A stretch of 64,000 bases of DNA. It comes from Mycolicibacterium sp. ND9-15. Lineage in GTDB: Bacteria > Actinomycetota > Actinomycetes > Mycobacteriales > Mycobacteriaceae. Under the pieces are notes generated by a model. That model had not been told where the DNA came from and made no database searches. It was given only the letters and a program-made list of their open reading frames with translations. The stretch spans positions 4,129,501-4,193,500 of the forward strand of contig NZ_CP142362.1 in NCBI RefSeq assembly GCF_035918395.1. The letters run 5' to 3'. The translations under genes and the position numbers were made by a program. Each line of letters starts with the position of its first letter. Within the stretch, counting starts at the first letter, position 1. Shown here one piece after another: positions 52,152 through 60,921 of this stretch.

Positions 52152-53369
52152 ATGTGGCGAGTCCGTTCAACGGCCCGTCCGTTTCGACGCGCGTGGTTGG
52201 TTACCGCTGCGCTGATCCCCGTTGTCGCGCTCGCGTTGTCTGCTTGCGGCGGCAATTCGGCGCCGCCGCAGCCGCAGGTGATCGACGACAAGGGCACGCC
52301 CTTCGGCGACCTGCTCGTCCCCAAGCTGACCGCGTCGGTGACGGACGGCGCCGTCGGCGTGAGCGTGGACTCACCTGTGACGGTCAGCGCGGGGGATGGC
52401 GTCCTCGGGGCGGTGAGCATGGTGAACGAGTCCGGCAAGGCCGTTGCGGGCGCATTGAGCCCGGACGGCCTGACCTGGGCCACCACTGAACCCCTCGGCT
52501 ACAACAAGCACTACACGCTCACGGCGGAATCGCTCGGGCTCGGCGGAGCCACCACCAGGCGGATGTCGTTCGAGACGCATTCGCCGGAGAACTTGACGAT
52601 GCCGTACGTGCTCCCGAACGACGGCGAGGTCGTCGGCGTGGGACAACCGGTGGCGATTCGGTTCGACGAATACATTCCCAACCGGTTGGCCGCGCAGAAG
52701 GCAATCAAGATCAAGACCGACCCGCCGGTCGAGGGCGCCTTCTACTGGCTGAACAACCGCGAGGTGCGGTGGCGCCCCGCGAAGTACTGGAAGCCCGGCA
52801 CGAAAATCGACGTCGCGGTGAACACTTACGGTGTCGACCTCGGAGACGGTCTGTTCGGGCAGGACGACGTCAGCACGAGCTTCACCATCGGCGACGAGGT
52901 CATCACCAGCATCGACGACAACACGAAGACGATGACCGTCAGACGCAACGGCGAGGTGGTGAAGACCATGCCGGTGTCGATGGGCAAGAACAGCACGCCC
53001 ACCAACAACGGGGCCTACATCGTCGGCGACCGCCTCTCGCACATGGTGATGGATTCCTCGACGTACGGCGTACCGGTCAACTCCCCCAACGGGTATCGCA
53101 CGGAGGTGGACTGGGCCACCCAGATCTCCTACAGCGGCATCTATGTGCACGCCGCGCCGTGGTCGGTGGGCAGCCAGGGCTACAGCAACGTCAGCCACGG
53201 CTGCATCAACGTCAGCACCAGCAACGGGCAGTGGTTCCACAACAATTCGAAACGCGGGGACGTCGTCGAGATCGTCAACACCGTCGGGTCGACGTTGCCG
53301 GGCACCGACGGCCTCGGCGATTGGAACATCCCGTGGGAGCAGTGGGAAGCGGGCAACGCCGGCGTCTGA
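52152..53369 (+). CDS. ldtB: L,D-transpeptidase lipoprotein (LdtB / LdtMt2 type)
   Basis: A 405-residue cell-wall enzyme. Signal peptide with lipobox LALSAC (lipidated Cys32), then two immunoglobulin-like domains (about 55-250) and a C-terminal YkuD catalytic domain with SHGCINVS (nucleophile Cys about 351, His 349) and the upstream HAAPWSVG. It forms 3-3 cross-links between meso-diaminopimelate residues of peptidoglycan and is the carbapenem-sensitive type. ATG at 52152 has GGTGGAG 7 nt upstream, preferred to GTG 52140. Homologue of Rv2518c. Confidence 0.95.
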   Translation: MWRVRSTARPFRRAWLVTAALIPVVALALSACGGNSAPPQPQVIDDKGTPFGDLLVPKLTASVTDGAVGVSVDSPVTVSAGDGVLGAVSMVNESGKAVAGALSPDGLTWATTEPLGYNKHYTLTAESLGLGGATTRRMSFETHSPENLTMPYVLPNDGEVVGVGQPVAIRFDEYIPNRLAAQKAIKIKTDPPVEGAFYWLNNREVRWRPAKYWKPGTKIDVAVNTYGVDLGDGLFGQDDVSTSFTIGDEVITSIDDNTKTMTVRRNGEVVKTMPVSMGKNSTPTNNGAYIVGDRLSHMVMDSSTYGVPVNSPNGYRTEVDWATQISYSGIYVHAAPWSVGSQGYSNVSHGCINVSTSNGQWFHNNSKRGDVVEIVNTVGSTLPGTDGLGDWNIPWEQWEAGNAGV

Positions 53370-53408
53370 CGCGGCACCGACGTGCGCGCTGCTGTCGCGT
53401 CGGGCAGG

Positions 53409-53447
53409 AAAAAAAGGGTCAGGGAGCGAAGATTCACTCCCTGACCC
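53409..53447 (-). terminator. Rho-independent terminator after tRNA-His
   Basis: On the minus strand a perfect 11-bp stem (GGGTCAGGGAG with CTCCCTGACCC, loop 10 nt) is followed by seven Ts. It lies 6 bp past the tRNA-His 3' end and is a textbook intrinsic terminator. Read from the ldt side it lacks the U-tract, though the stem may still act on that transcript. Confidence 0.85.
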
Positions 53448-53452
53448 GTCTG

Positions 53453-53526
53453 GGTGGCTGACGGGACTCGAACCCGCGACATCCAGGATCACAACCTGGT
53501 GCTCTACCAACTGAACTACAGCCACC
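53453..53526 (-). tRNA. tRNA-His (anticodon GTG)
   Basis: Cloverleaf on the minus strand: acceptor GTGGCTG pairs with CAGCCAC, the anticodon loop TTGTGAT gives GTG, and the T-loop is TTCGAGT. The extra G(-1), the identity element of tRNA-His, is encoded at 53526 and faces the discriminator C73. A complete CCA is not encoded. A strong terminator follows. Confidence 0.97.
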
Positions 53527-53564
53527 ATTGCCGCGCACCCGGGTGGGATACGGCGACGTCGATA

Positions 53565-54212
53565 CTAGCCGCTTGAACGCTCGGCGGCCGAATCGATACT
53601 CTTCGCGTCCTCGGCGGCAGGCTTCAATTCTTCGGCGACGGCCGCGATATCGCTGGTCGACGGTCCGGGTACGGCGACGAACGCGGTACGGCGGTAGTAC
53701 TCGAGTTCGCGGATCGACTCGTGAATGTCGGCTAGCGCGCGGTGCGCGAGGCCCTTCTCGGGTTGCCCGAAGTAGATCCGCGGATACCAGCGCCGGCACA
53801 ACTCCTTGATCGAGCTGACGTCGATCATCCGGTAATGCAGGTAGTCGTCGAGCTTGGGCATGTCGCGGGCGATGAAGCCGCGGTCGGTGGCGATGGAGTT
53901 GCCGGCCAGCGGCGCCGTCTTGGCCTGTTTGACGTGCGTGCGAATGTAGTCGAGCACCATCTCCTCGGCTTCAGGCAGGGTGACGGGCGAGGCTCTGACC
54001 TCGTCGATCAGCCCGGATCTGGTGTGCATCTCGGTCACCACGGGGATCATCGACGCCAACGCCTCGTCGTCGGCGTGGATGACGACGTCGATGCCGTCGC
54101 CGAGGATGTTGAGGTCGGCGTCTGTCACCAGCACCGCGATCTCGATGAGCCGGTCGGTCTTGAGATCGAGGCCGGTCATCTCGCAGTCGATCCACACCAG
54201 TTCGTCGCGCAC
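53565..54212 (-). CDS. orn: Oligoribonuclease
   Basis: A 215-residue DEDDh 3'-5' exonuclease that degrades 2-5 nt RNA fragments (nanoRNA) to mononucleotides. Motif I WIDCEMTGLD (Asp9, Glu11), motif II around GNSIATDRGF, and motif III HRALADIHES (the general-base His and Asp) are intact; the C-terminal 30 residues are an Ala/Glu/Asp-rich tail beyond the usual 180-residue core. GTG at 54212 follows TACTGT by 7 nt, so the mRNA is probably leaderless and the longer frame is rejected. Confidence 0.95.
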   Translation of the reverse strand: MRDELVWIDCEMTGLDLKTDRLIEIAVLVTDADLNILGDGIDVVIHADDEALASMIPVVTEMHTRSGLIDEVRASPVTLPEAEEMVLDYIRTHVKQAKTAPLAGNSIATDRGFIARDMPKLDDYLHYRMIDVSSIKELCRRWYPRIYFGQPEKGLAHRALADIHESIRELEYYRRTAFVAVPGPSTSDIAAVAEELKPAAEDAKSIDSAAERSSG

Positions 54213-54219
54213 GACGCTC

Positions 54220-54225
54220 ACAGTA
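54220..54225 (-). promoter_or_regulatory. -10 box TACTGT for leaderless orn
   Basis: TACTGT on the minus strand, 7 nt before the GTG start of orn. Confidence 0.5.
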
Positions 54226-54278
54226 AGCCTTGCGGTCACATCCGGGCTGCACCCGCCCATACGGGATGGCGCGCAAGT

Positions 54279-54284
54279 TAGGGT
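54279..54284 (+). promoter_or_regulatory. -10 box TAGGGT for leaderless HerA-type gene
   Basis: TAGGGT is followed by 7 nt and then ATG 54292. With the orn promoter it forms a divergent leaderless pair only 53 bp apart. Confidence 0.5.
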
Positions 54285-54291
54285 GCCAACC

Positions 54292-55878
54292 ATGGCCAGT
54301 GAGTCGAGCCCTACCCCCGCCCAGCAGATCGCCGCAGGTTACGCGGTCGGAGGTGCGGCTCTGGAACTCGGCGCCGTCGTCGTCGACGGCGTGTGCGACC
54401 CGGCCGCGCAGGTTCGCATTCCGCTGGCCACCGTCAACCGTCACGGTCTGATTGCGGGCGCCACCGGCACCGGAAAGACGAAATCGCTGCAGGTGCTGGC
54501 CGAGCAGCTCTCAGCAGCGGGCGTGCCGTGCGTGATGGCCGACGTGAAGGGTGACCTGTCGGGGCTGTCACGACCCGGTGAGGCCAACGACAACCTCACG
54601 GCGCGGGCCACAGACACCGGGGACGACTGGGCGCCCAGCGCCTTTCCGGTCGAGTTTCTGTCGCTGGGGACGACGGGGGTTGGGGTGCCCGTGCGGGCGA
54701 CGATCTCCAGCTTCGGACCGATTCTGCTGGCCAAAGTGCTCGGCCTGAACGCCACGCAGGAGTCGACGCTGGGCCTGATCTTTCATTTCGCCGACCAGAA
54801 GGGCTGGTCACTGCTCGACCTCAAGGATCTGCGCGCGGTGATCCAGTACCTCACCAGCGACGAGGGCAAGCCCGAACTCAAGGCGCTCGGCGCGGTGTCC
54901 GCCACGACCGCGGGGGTGATCCTGCGAGCGCTGCTCAACCTCGAAGCCGACGGCGGCGACACGTTCTTCGGCGAACCCGAACTCGAGCCTGACGATCTGC
55001 TGCGGGTCGACGATCAGGGCCGCGGAATCATCACGCTGCTCGAGCTCGGCAGCCAGGCCGCCCGGCCTGTGATGTTCTCCACCTTCCTGATGTGGGTGCT
55101 CGCCGACCTGTTCTCGACACTTCCCGAAGTCGGCGACCTCGACAAGCCGAAGCTTGTCTTCTTCTTCGACGAAGCCCATCTGCTGTTCTCGGACGCGTCC
55201 AAGGCGTTCCTCGAACAGGTGGAACAGACCGTGAAGCTGATTCGGTCCAAGGGCGTCGGCGTGTTCTTCTGCACGCAGTTGCCGACCGACGTTCCCAACG
55301 ACGTGCTCTCCCAACTGGGTGCCCGGATTCAGCATGCGCTGCGGGCGTTCACGCCCGACGACGAAAAGGCGCTGTCCAAGACCGTGCGCACATACCCGAA
55401 AACCGATGTCTACGAGCTGAAGTCGGCATTGACCTCGCTGGGCATCGGCGAGGCGATCGTCACCGTGCTGTCGGAGAAGGGCGCGCCGACGCCGGTGGCG
55501 TGGACGCGGATGCGTGCCCCGCGCTCGTTGATGGACACCATCGGCCCCGACGCGATCACCGCGGCGGCGAAAGCCAGTCCGCTGCAAGCAGAATACGGTC
55601 AGAGTATCGACCGGGAGTCGGCCTACGAGCGGCTCAACGCCCGATTGGCGCCGCCAAAGTCCGCTGCCTCCGATGCGTTGCCACCACCGCTGCCCCCCGA
55701 TGTCGGCGGCGCGACGGCATCGGGGCAGGCGAGGTCACGCGACGCCGCCGAGCCCGGGATGATGGAGAAGGTGGTCAACAGCGCGGCGTTCAAGAGCGCG
55801 ATGCGCTCGGCCGGCACGGTGATCGGCCGCGAGATCACCCGCAGCATCTTCGGGACCGGCCGTCGCCGCAGGCGCTGA
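54292..55878 (+). CDS. HerA/DUF853-type ATPase (helicase-like)
   Basis: A 528-residue P-loop ATPase of the DUF853 (YjgR) group related to HerA translocases. Walker A is GATGTGKTKS (about residues 57-66), followed by CVMADVKGDLSGLSRPG; Walker B is KLVFFFDEAHLLF near 289; an Arg-finger-like AFTPDDEKALSKTVRTY lies near 361. The last 90 residues are a low-complexity linker ending in a basic tail (GRRRRR). It probably moves or unwinds nucleic acid; the exact role in mycobacteria is unknown. Homologue of Rv2510c. Confidence 0.9.
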   Translation: MASESSPTPAQQIAAGYAVGGAALELGAVVVDGVCDPAAQVRIPLATVNRHGLIAGATGTGKTKSLQVLAEQLSAAGVPCVMADVKGDLSGLSRPGEANDNLTARATDTGDDWAPSAFPVEFLSLGTTGVGVPVRATISSFGPILLAKVLGLNATQESTLGLIFHFADQKGWSLLDLKDLRAVIQYLTSDEGKPELKALGAVSATTAGVILRALLNLEADGGDTFFGEPELEPDDLLRVDDQGRGIITLLELGSQAARPVMFSTFLMWVLADLFSTLPEVGDLDKPKLVFFFDEAHLLFSDASKAFLEQVEQTVKLIRSKGVGVFFCTQLPTDVPNDVLSQLGARIQHALRAFTPDDEKALSKTVRTYPKTDVYELKSALTSLGIGEAIVTVLSEKGAPTPVAWTRMRAPRSLMDTIGPDAITAAAKASPLQAEYGQSIDRESAYERLNARLAPPKSAASDALPPPLPPDVGGATASGQARSRDAAEPGMMEKVVNSAAFKSAMRSAGTVIGREITRSIFGTGRRRRR

Positions 55879-55887
55879 CAGTCGCGC

Positions 55888-55944
55888 CGAAATAGCATTC
55901 CCGGCTGTAGATAGGCCGATTCGACGACCAGGAATGCTATTTCG
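55888..55944. terminator. 14-bp inverted repeat between convergent genes
   Basis: CGAAATAGCATTCC (55888-55901) and GGAATGCTATTTCG (55931-55944) are perfectly complementary around a 29-nt loop. The site lies between the converging HerA-type and SDR genes and could end transcription from both sides. The loop is unusually long and no U-tract follows. A similar AAATAGCATT motif occurs at 32785-32797. Confidence 0.5.
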
Positions 55945-55960
55945 CGAAATCAGCAGGGCC

Positions 55961-56767
55961 TTATCCGGCGCCGAGTTTCTTGTAGACGGCGCCGACGATC
56001 GGCGTCACGATCGCCCGCGGCGTGTATCCCGCCGCCACCGACATCGCCTTCGACGTCACGCCGGGGACGACGCGCATCTTGTTGCGCTCCAACGCATCCA
56101 GCGACTGCTTGGCCGTGTACTCCGTGGAGATCCACAAGAAGTCGGGAATCACCTTCTCCACCAGCGACTGTTCATCGACGTTGGGCAGCGTCTCGCGTAC
56201 GGGGCCGGGGGCCAGCAGCGTCACGTGCACGCCGACCTTCTTGAGCTCGCCGCGCAGCGACTCGCTGAACGTGTTGACGAACGCCTTGGTCGCGGCGTAG
56301 GTCGCATTGTTGGGAATCGGCGAATTGCCCGCCGCTGAGCCCGAAATCAGGATTCCGCCCGCCTTACGCTGGACCATCCCCGGCAAGACGGCGAGCACCA
56401 GATCATGCACGCCGAGCACGTTCAGCTGAACTTGCGCCTTCTCGTCGGCCGGGTCCAGCGACGCCACCGGACCGAACGTCGCGGTGCCCGCATTCGCACA
56501 CAGGATCGAGATGTCGCGCGTCGCCAACTCCTCACACAGCTTGGTGCGTTCGGTCGGGTCGGCCAGGTCGACGGGACGCACCTCCACCGTGACGCCGTAC
56601 TGGTCGGTGAGCCGGTCGGCAAGCGCCCGCAGCACATCCTCGCGGCGTGCGGTGATGATCAGGTGGTGTCCGCGGGCCGCGAGTTCGCCGGCCAGCGCCT
56701 CGCCGATGTTCTGCGACGCGCCGGTGACCACCGCGCGGGCGTCCGCGCTGGGTGCGGGTACTGGCAT
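55961..56767 (-). CDS. Short-chain dehydrogenase/reductase (Rv2509-like)
   Basis: A 268-residue SDR: cofactor loop VVTGASQNIGEALA (residues 13-26), NAG near 93, Ser in ISGSAAG near 143, and YAATK (Tyr about 156, Lys 160). The C-terminal part (KAMSVAAGYTPRAIVTPIVGAVYKKLG) is hydrophobic and probably membrane-associated. By position it matches Rv2509, reported to be a mycolate ketoreductase-like protein. ATG at 56767 lies 7 nt after TATAGT (56775-56780), so it is probably leaderless. Confidence 0.9.
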   Translation of the reverse strand: MPVPAPSADARAVVTGASQNIGEALAGELAARGHHLIITARREDVLRALADRLTDQYGVTVEVRPVDLADPTERTKLCEELATRDISILCANAGTATFGPVASLDPADEKAQVQLNVLGVHDLVLAVLPGMVQRKAGGILISGSAAGNSPIPNNATYAATKAFVNTFSESLRGELKKVGVHVTLLAPGPVRETLPNVDEQSLVEKVIPDFLWISTEYTAKQSLDALERNKMRVVPGVTSKAMSVAAGYTPRAIVTPIVGAVYKKLGAG

Positions 56768-56774
56768 GGACAGG

Positions 56775-56784
56775 ACTATATCGT
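56775..56784. promoter_or_regulatory. Overlapping divergent -10 boxes
   Basis: TATAGT on the minus strand (56775-56780) serves the SDR and TATCGT on the plus strand (56779-56784) serves the transporter; the hexamers share two bases. Both start codons are within 10 nt, so RNA polymerase can occupy only one promoter at a time. Confidence 0.5.
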
Positions 56785-56793
56785 TGGCGCACC

Positions 56794-58110
56794 ATGAGCG
56801 ACCCACCCGATTCAGGCCGGCCGTCCCCACGGACTGCGGGTCGCCGACAGATCATCTCGTGGGCGCTGTGGGACTTCGGCGCCACCGGACTGAACGCGGT
56901 GGTCGTGACCTTCGTGTTCTCGATCTACCTCACCAACACCGTCGGCGCCGACCTGCCTGGGGACATCAGCGCGACCAGTTGGCTCGGCTGGGCGCTGGGC
57001 GCGGCCGGACTGGCCGTGGCCCTGCTGGCGCCGGTGACCGGGGTGTGGGTCGACGCGCCGTGGCGACGCCGCCGCGTGCTGGCCGTGCTCAGCGTGACGG
57101 CGGTGGTGCTGATCTCGGCGATGAGCCTGGTCCGCGATGACTACCGCTACCTGGCGCTCGGTTTGGTGCTCCTGGGTTGCGCGTCGGCGTGCAACGAACT
57201 GGCAACCGTGCCCTACAACGCGATGCTGCGCCAGCTGTCGACACCGCAGACATCCGGCCAGATCTCCGGATTCGGCCTCGGCTTGGGCTATTTCGGCAGT
57301 GTCACGCTGTTGTTGGTGGTCTACCTGGGGTTCATCTCAGGTGACGGCGGGATGCTGGGTCTGCCGGTCGAGGACGGCCAGAACGTCAGGGCCGCCATGG
57401 TTTTCACGGCCGTCTGGTTCGGGCTCTTCGCCGTACCGGTGCTGCTAGCCGTGCCCAGCGTGAGACCCGGACCAGTGGAGCAACAGCGGAGGGTCGGGTT
57501 TGTCGGCGGATACCGCAAGCTGTGGACCGACATCCGCAGCGAATGGCGTCGTGATCACAACGTCGTGTACTACCTGATCGCCAGCGCAGTGTTCCGTGAC
57601 GGTCTCACGGGGATCTTCGCGTTCGGCGCGGTGCTCGGCGTGCGGGTCTATGGCGTCTCCGAGGCCGACGTGCTGCTGTTCGGGGTGAGCGCCAGCACGA
57701 TCGCCGCCGTCGGCGCCGTCCTCGGCGGTCTGCTCGACGATCGGTTCGGCGCCAAACCGGTCATCGTCGTCTCGCTCGCCGCGATGATCGGCGTCGGCCT
57801 CACGCTGATGGCGCTGAACGGGGCACTGGCGTTCTGGCTATGCGGGCTGGCGCTGTGCCTGTTCATCGGGCCGACGCTGTCTGCCGCGCGGACGCTGATG
57901 CTGCGCATGTCGGCCCACGGCAAGGAGGGCGTCGCGTTCGGCCTTTACACGACCACCGGCCGCGCCGTTTCGTATCTTGCGCCGTTCCTGTTCTCGCTGT
58001 TCATCGCGGTCTTCGGTACGGACCGGGCGGGTATGGGCGGGCTGGTCGTGGTGCTCGCCGCGGGACTGTTGGCCATGCTCGCCGTTCGCGTCCCGCGCGC
58101 GCCGGGTTAA
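56794..58110 (+). CDS. MFS-fold transporter, Atg22-like (UMF1) family
   Basis: A 438-residue membrane protein with about twelve helices. The opening IISWALWDFGATGLNAVVVTFVFSIYL is typical of the Atg22/UMF1 branch of the major facilitator superfamily, as are the VPYNAMLRQLS helix near 140 and the SAARTLMLRMSAHGKEGVAFGLYTTTGRAVSYLAP helix pair near 365-395. Yeast Atg22 exports amino acids from the vacuole; the bacterial substrate is unknown. Homologue by position of Rv2508c. ATG at 56794. It overlaps the convergent gene by 4 bp. Confidence 0.88.
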   Translation: MSDPPDSGRPSPRTAGRRQIISWALWDFGATGLNAVVVTFVFSIYLTNTVGADLPGDISATSWLGWALGAAGLAVALLAPVTGVWVDAPWRRRRVLAVLSVTAVVLISAMSLVRDDYRYLALGLVLLGCASACNELATVPYNAMLRQLSTPQTSGQISGFGLGLGYFGSVTLLLVVYLGFISGDGGMLGLPVEDGQNVRAAMVFTAVWFGLFAVPVLLAVPSVRPGPVEQQRRVGFVGGYRKLWTDIRSEWRRDHNVVYYLIASAVFRDGLTGIFAFGAVLGVRVYGVSEADVLLFGVSASTIAAVGAVLGGLLDDRFGAKPVIVVSLAAMIGVGLTLMALNGALAFWLCGLALCLFIGPTLSAARTLMLRMSAHGKEGVAFGLYTTTGRAVSYLAPFLFSLFIAVFGTDRAGMGGLVVVLAAGLLAMLAVRVPRAPG

Positions 58111-58862
58111 CCGCTGGCCGTGCAGATGGTCAGGCCGGCACCGGTGCGCTGCTGAACCACGGCGCCGTCGACGGTGATCGAACAGTTCACTTCGCGGCCG
58201 ACGTTGATGATGCTGACACTCGCCGACGCCGCGGCCGATTCGGACAACTCGACTTCCTTGCTCCACGGCAGCATCACGTTGAACTCGGTCTGCAGCAGAC
58301 CACCGGTGTCGACGTAGGTGATGTTGATGGCGCGCCCCGAACCACTGACCACATAGACGACGGTCTGGGGCACGCCGGGGGTCGTCGTGCGGGGCGTACT
58401 CGGCACCGTCGGCACCACGGGCACGCTCGGCCGGGTCGTCCGCGGGACGGTCGGCGGGCGCGTCGTCGTGGGGATCGGCGTGGTGAAGTCGGGTTCCTGC
58501 ATCGGGGGTGGTGCGACGACGGTCTGCTGCTGCGAACTGTTGACGACGACCAGCGCGATCACCAGACCGATCACCGTCAGCACCGCGATCCCTGCGACGA
58601 TCCAGAGCCAGCGGGGCGACTTCGGTTCCTCCGGCGGCGGCGCCGACGACTCGCCGGGCGGGTACGGTGCCCCGTACTGGCCGGTCCCATAGGGGTCGTA
58701 CCCGTAGGCGCCGTACGACGGCAGTCGCTCCGTCGGTGCAGGTCTCGGGGGTGCCTGATAGGTGGGGCCGTACGCCTGGCTGGCGTACGCCGGATCGCTG
58801 TACCCCGGATGGCCGTAGCCCTGCGACTGCTCGTCGCGACCGGGCCGTGGTGTATCGGTCAT
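58107..58862 (-). CDS. Proline/Tyr-rich membrane protein with MmpS-like domain
   Basis: A 251-residue protein (Rv2507-like). Residues 1-85 are Gly/Tyr/Pro/Gln-rich and probably disordered in the cytoplasm; one membrane helix spans about 86-107 (LWIVAGIAVLTVIGLVIALVVV); a Thr/Pro-rich linker (about 120-165) leads to an MmpS-like beta domain with two Cys (VVYVVSGSGRAINITYVD, CSITVDGAVV, LTICTAS). Such proteins tend to sit at the growing envelope. ATG at 58862 follows GAGGTGG; the longer frame is rejected. Confidence 0.87.
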   Translation of the reverse strand: MTDTPRPGRDEQSQGYGHPGYSDPAYASQAYGPTYQAPPRPAPTERLPSYGAYGYDPYGTGQYGAPYPPGESSAPPPEEPKSPRWLWIVAGIAVLTVIGLVIALVVVNSSQQQTVVAPPPMQEPDFTTPIPTTTRPPTVPRTTRPSVPVVPTVPSTPRTTTPGVPQTVVYVVSGSGRAINITYVDTGGLLQTEFNVMLPWSKEVELSESAAASASVSIINVGREVNCSITVDGAVVQQRTGAGLTICTASG

Positions 58863-58953
58863 ACCCACCTCATGGGTGCGAGGGTACCTGGGCGACCGCT
58901 CAACAGGCCGTGCGGCGACATCTCGCTTGCCCGGGTTAGGCACAATCGGTCCG

Positions 58954-60831
58954 GTGGGAGAGCACGTTCGCAGGGTCTACGGCGCGTCGATGTCGCCGGA
59001 CGCCACCGCGTTCGCACATCTGGTCGACGACGGTGGCTTCCCGCGCGCGGTGCAGCGTTTCCTGCGCGGCTGGCGGGCAAGCTCGTCGCGCGATGTGGAG
59101 TTGCCCGTCGAAGGCCCGGTGACGCGGGTGCTGCACTCGGCCGACGGTCACTGGCTCGCATGTGAAGTGGCCCCCGATGGCAGTACCCGCACTCAGATCT
59201 GGGTGGTGACAACTGATCCAGACGACCGTGACGCCCGTCGCATCGACTCGTGGCACCCCGGAGCGCCGGAGGGCACCGCCGAGTTGATCAACTGGGACGG
59301 AACTCGGGTGGCGGCGATCCTGACCGGCGAGGATGGGGTCGGTAGCTCGTGTCTGATCGACCCGGCGACTGGCCGCACCACCGTGCTGGATCGGCGCTCC
59401 GGCGGCCGGTTGGTCGACGCCTGGGCCGGCGCCGCACTGGTGCGGGTCGGGCCGCGCGGCTACCGCGACCTGATCATGCTTCGCGGTGGCACCGAAACCG
59501 CTTTGCTGCCATACGATCCAGGCTCGACCACGGATACCGGCATCATCCTCGACGACCATTACGCGCGCCGACTACGCGCCGGGGTCGAAGGCGAGCTCAC
59601 CAACCTGTACCAGCCGGCGACCATGTACGACCTCGGCAGCACCGAAGGCTATGTGCGCGCCCTGATCCGCAGCGAAAACGGCACCGAGCATGCGCGCCTG
59701 CTTGAGGTCACGGTCACGGCCGACGGCGTGGCTTATCAAGTCGTTGCCGAGCACCCCGGCTACGAGCTCGACGAGTTCACCGTCAGCGACGACATGTCGA
59801 CGGTGGCGATGTTGTGGAACATACACGGCGCCAGCGAATTACAGATCCTCGAGCTCGGCGACAACACACTGCACGAGCGAATCCCGCTGCCCGGCATGGT
59901 GGCCAGCCAGTTGAGTATCAGCGCAGGCGGCTCGATGCTGGCGATGACGGTCGAGGGCCCGGCCACCCCGCCGACCGTCGAGCTGGTCGACCCGCGCACC
60001 GGGGTGTGGGAGGTCGTCGGCCGCGAACCCAGCTCTGGGCCGCTCAGCGCAGACCCGACGCTGGAGACCGTCACCGCGCGTGACGGTCTGCGCTTCACCG
60101 GCTGGTTGTTCCGCCCGCCCGAAGGCGTCCCGACGATCGGCGCGATGCTGTTCTTGCACGGCGGGCCCGAGGGCCAGGGCAGGCCTGGCTACAACGAGTT
60201 CTTCCCGCCGTTGCTCGAGGAGGGCATCAGCGTCTTCCTGCCGAACGTGCGGGGTTCCGGAGGCTTCGGCAGGACGTTCATGCACGCCGACGACAGAGAG
60301 GGACGGTTCGCCGCGATCGACGACGTCGCCGATGCGGTCGCCTACCTCGTCGAACACGGTGTCGCGCCGGTCGACCGCATGGCGTGCTGTGGCTGGTCGT
60401 ACGGCGGCTATCTGACGCAGGCGGCGCTCACCTTCCACCCGGGGAGGTTCGCCGCCGGGATCAGCATCTGCGGCATGAGTGATCTGAACACCTGGTACCG
60501 CAACACCGAACCCTGGATCGCGGCCGCCGCCTACCCCAAGTACGGTCACCCGGTCGGGGACCGCGATCTGCTCGAGCATCTATCGCCGCTACAGCGCGTC
60601 GAGGCGATGACCGCGCCGTTGCTACTGGTGCACGGCGCCAACGACACCAACGTGCCGCCCAGTGAGTCCCAGCAAATGTTCGAAGCGCTGCAAGCGCTTA
60701 ACCGAAAAGTCGAACTGCTGATGTTCGACGACGACGGCCACGAGATCGACAAGCGCGAGAATCGCGCCATGCTGGTCAAAGCCATGCGCGAGTGGCTGAT
60801 TGCGGCTTTCGGCCAGCATCCGAACCCGTAA
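58954..60831 (+). CDS. Prolyl oligopeptidase family serine peptidase (S9)
   Basis: A 625-residue enzyme: an N-terminal beta-propeller (about residues 20-360) that restricts substrate size and a C-terminal alpha/beta-hydrolase domain. The catalytic triad is visible: Ser482 in GWSYGGYLT, Asp564 in HGANDTNVP and His596 in DDDGHEI. The oxyanion segment FLHGGPEGQ is near 405. It cleaves short peptides on the carboxyl side of a preferred residue. GTG at 58954 lies 7 nt after CACAAT, a weak -10, so it may be leaderless. No signal peptide. Confidence 0.92.
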   Translation: MGEHVRRVYGASMSPDATAFAHLVDDGGFPRAVQRFLRGWRASSSRDVELPVEGPVTRVLHSADGHWLACEVAPDGSTRTQIWVVTTDPDDRDARRIDSWHPGAPEGTAELINWDGTRVAAILTGEDGVGSSCLIDPATGRTTVLDRRSGGRLVDAWAGAALVRVGPRGYRDLIMLRGGTETALLPYDPGSTTDTGIILDDHYARRLRAGVEGELTNLYQPATMYDLGSTEGYVRALIRSENGTEHARLLEVTVTADGVAYQVVAEHPGYELDEFTVSDDMSTVAMLWNIHGASELQILELGDNTLHERIPLPGMVASQLSISAGGSMLAMTVEGPATPPTVELVDPRTGVWEVVGREPSSGPLSADPTLETVTARDGLRFTGWLFRPPEGVPTIGAMLFLHGGPEGQGRPGYNEFFPPLLEEGISVFLPNVRGSGGFGRTFMHADDREGRFAAIDDVADAVAYLVEHGVAPVDRMACCGWSYGGYLTQAALTFHPGRFAAGISICGMSDLNTWYRNTEPWIAAAAYPKYGHPVGDRDLLEHLSPLQRVEAMTAPLLLVHGANDTNVPPSESQQMFEALQALNRKVELLMFDDDGHEIDKRENRAMLVKAMREWLIAAFGQHPNP

Positions 60832-60851
60832 CCGAATTGACGCCGTAGCCA

Positions 60852-60881
60852 CGTTTACCGAAATTATCTGCCGGGTAAACG
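60852..60881. promoter_or_regulatory. Inverted repeat CGTTTACC-N14-GGTAAACG
   Basis: Perfect 8-bp arms with a 14-bp AT-rich spacer, 20 bp after the peptidase stop and 41 bp before a small membrane-protein gene. It may be a weak terminator or an operator for the downstream gene; the sequence alone does not decide. Confidence 0.35.
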
Positions 60882-60921
60882 CTGCGCACGCGCCGATCGG
60901 GCGCGACAAAGGAGGCGCAGC

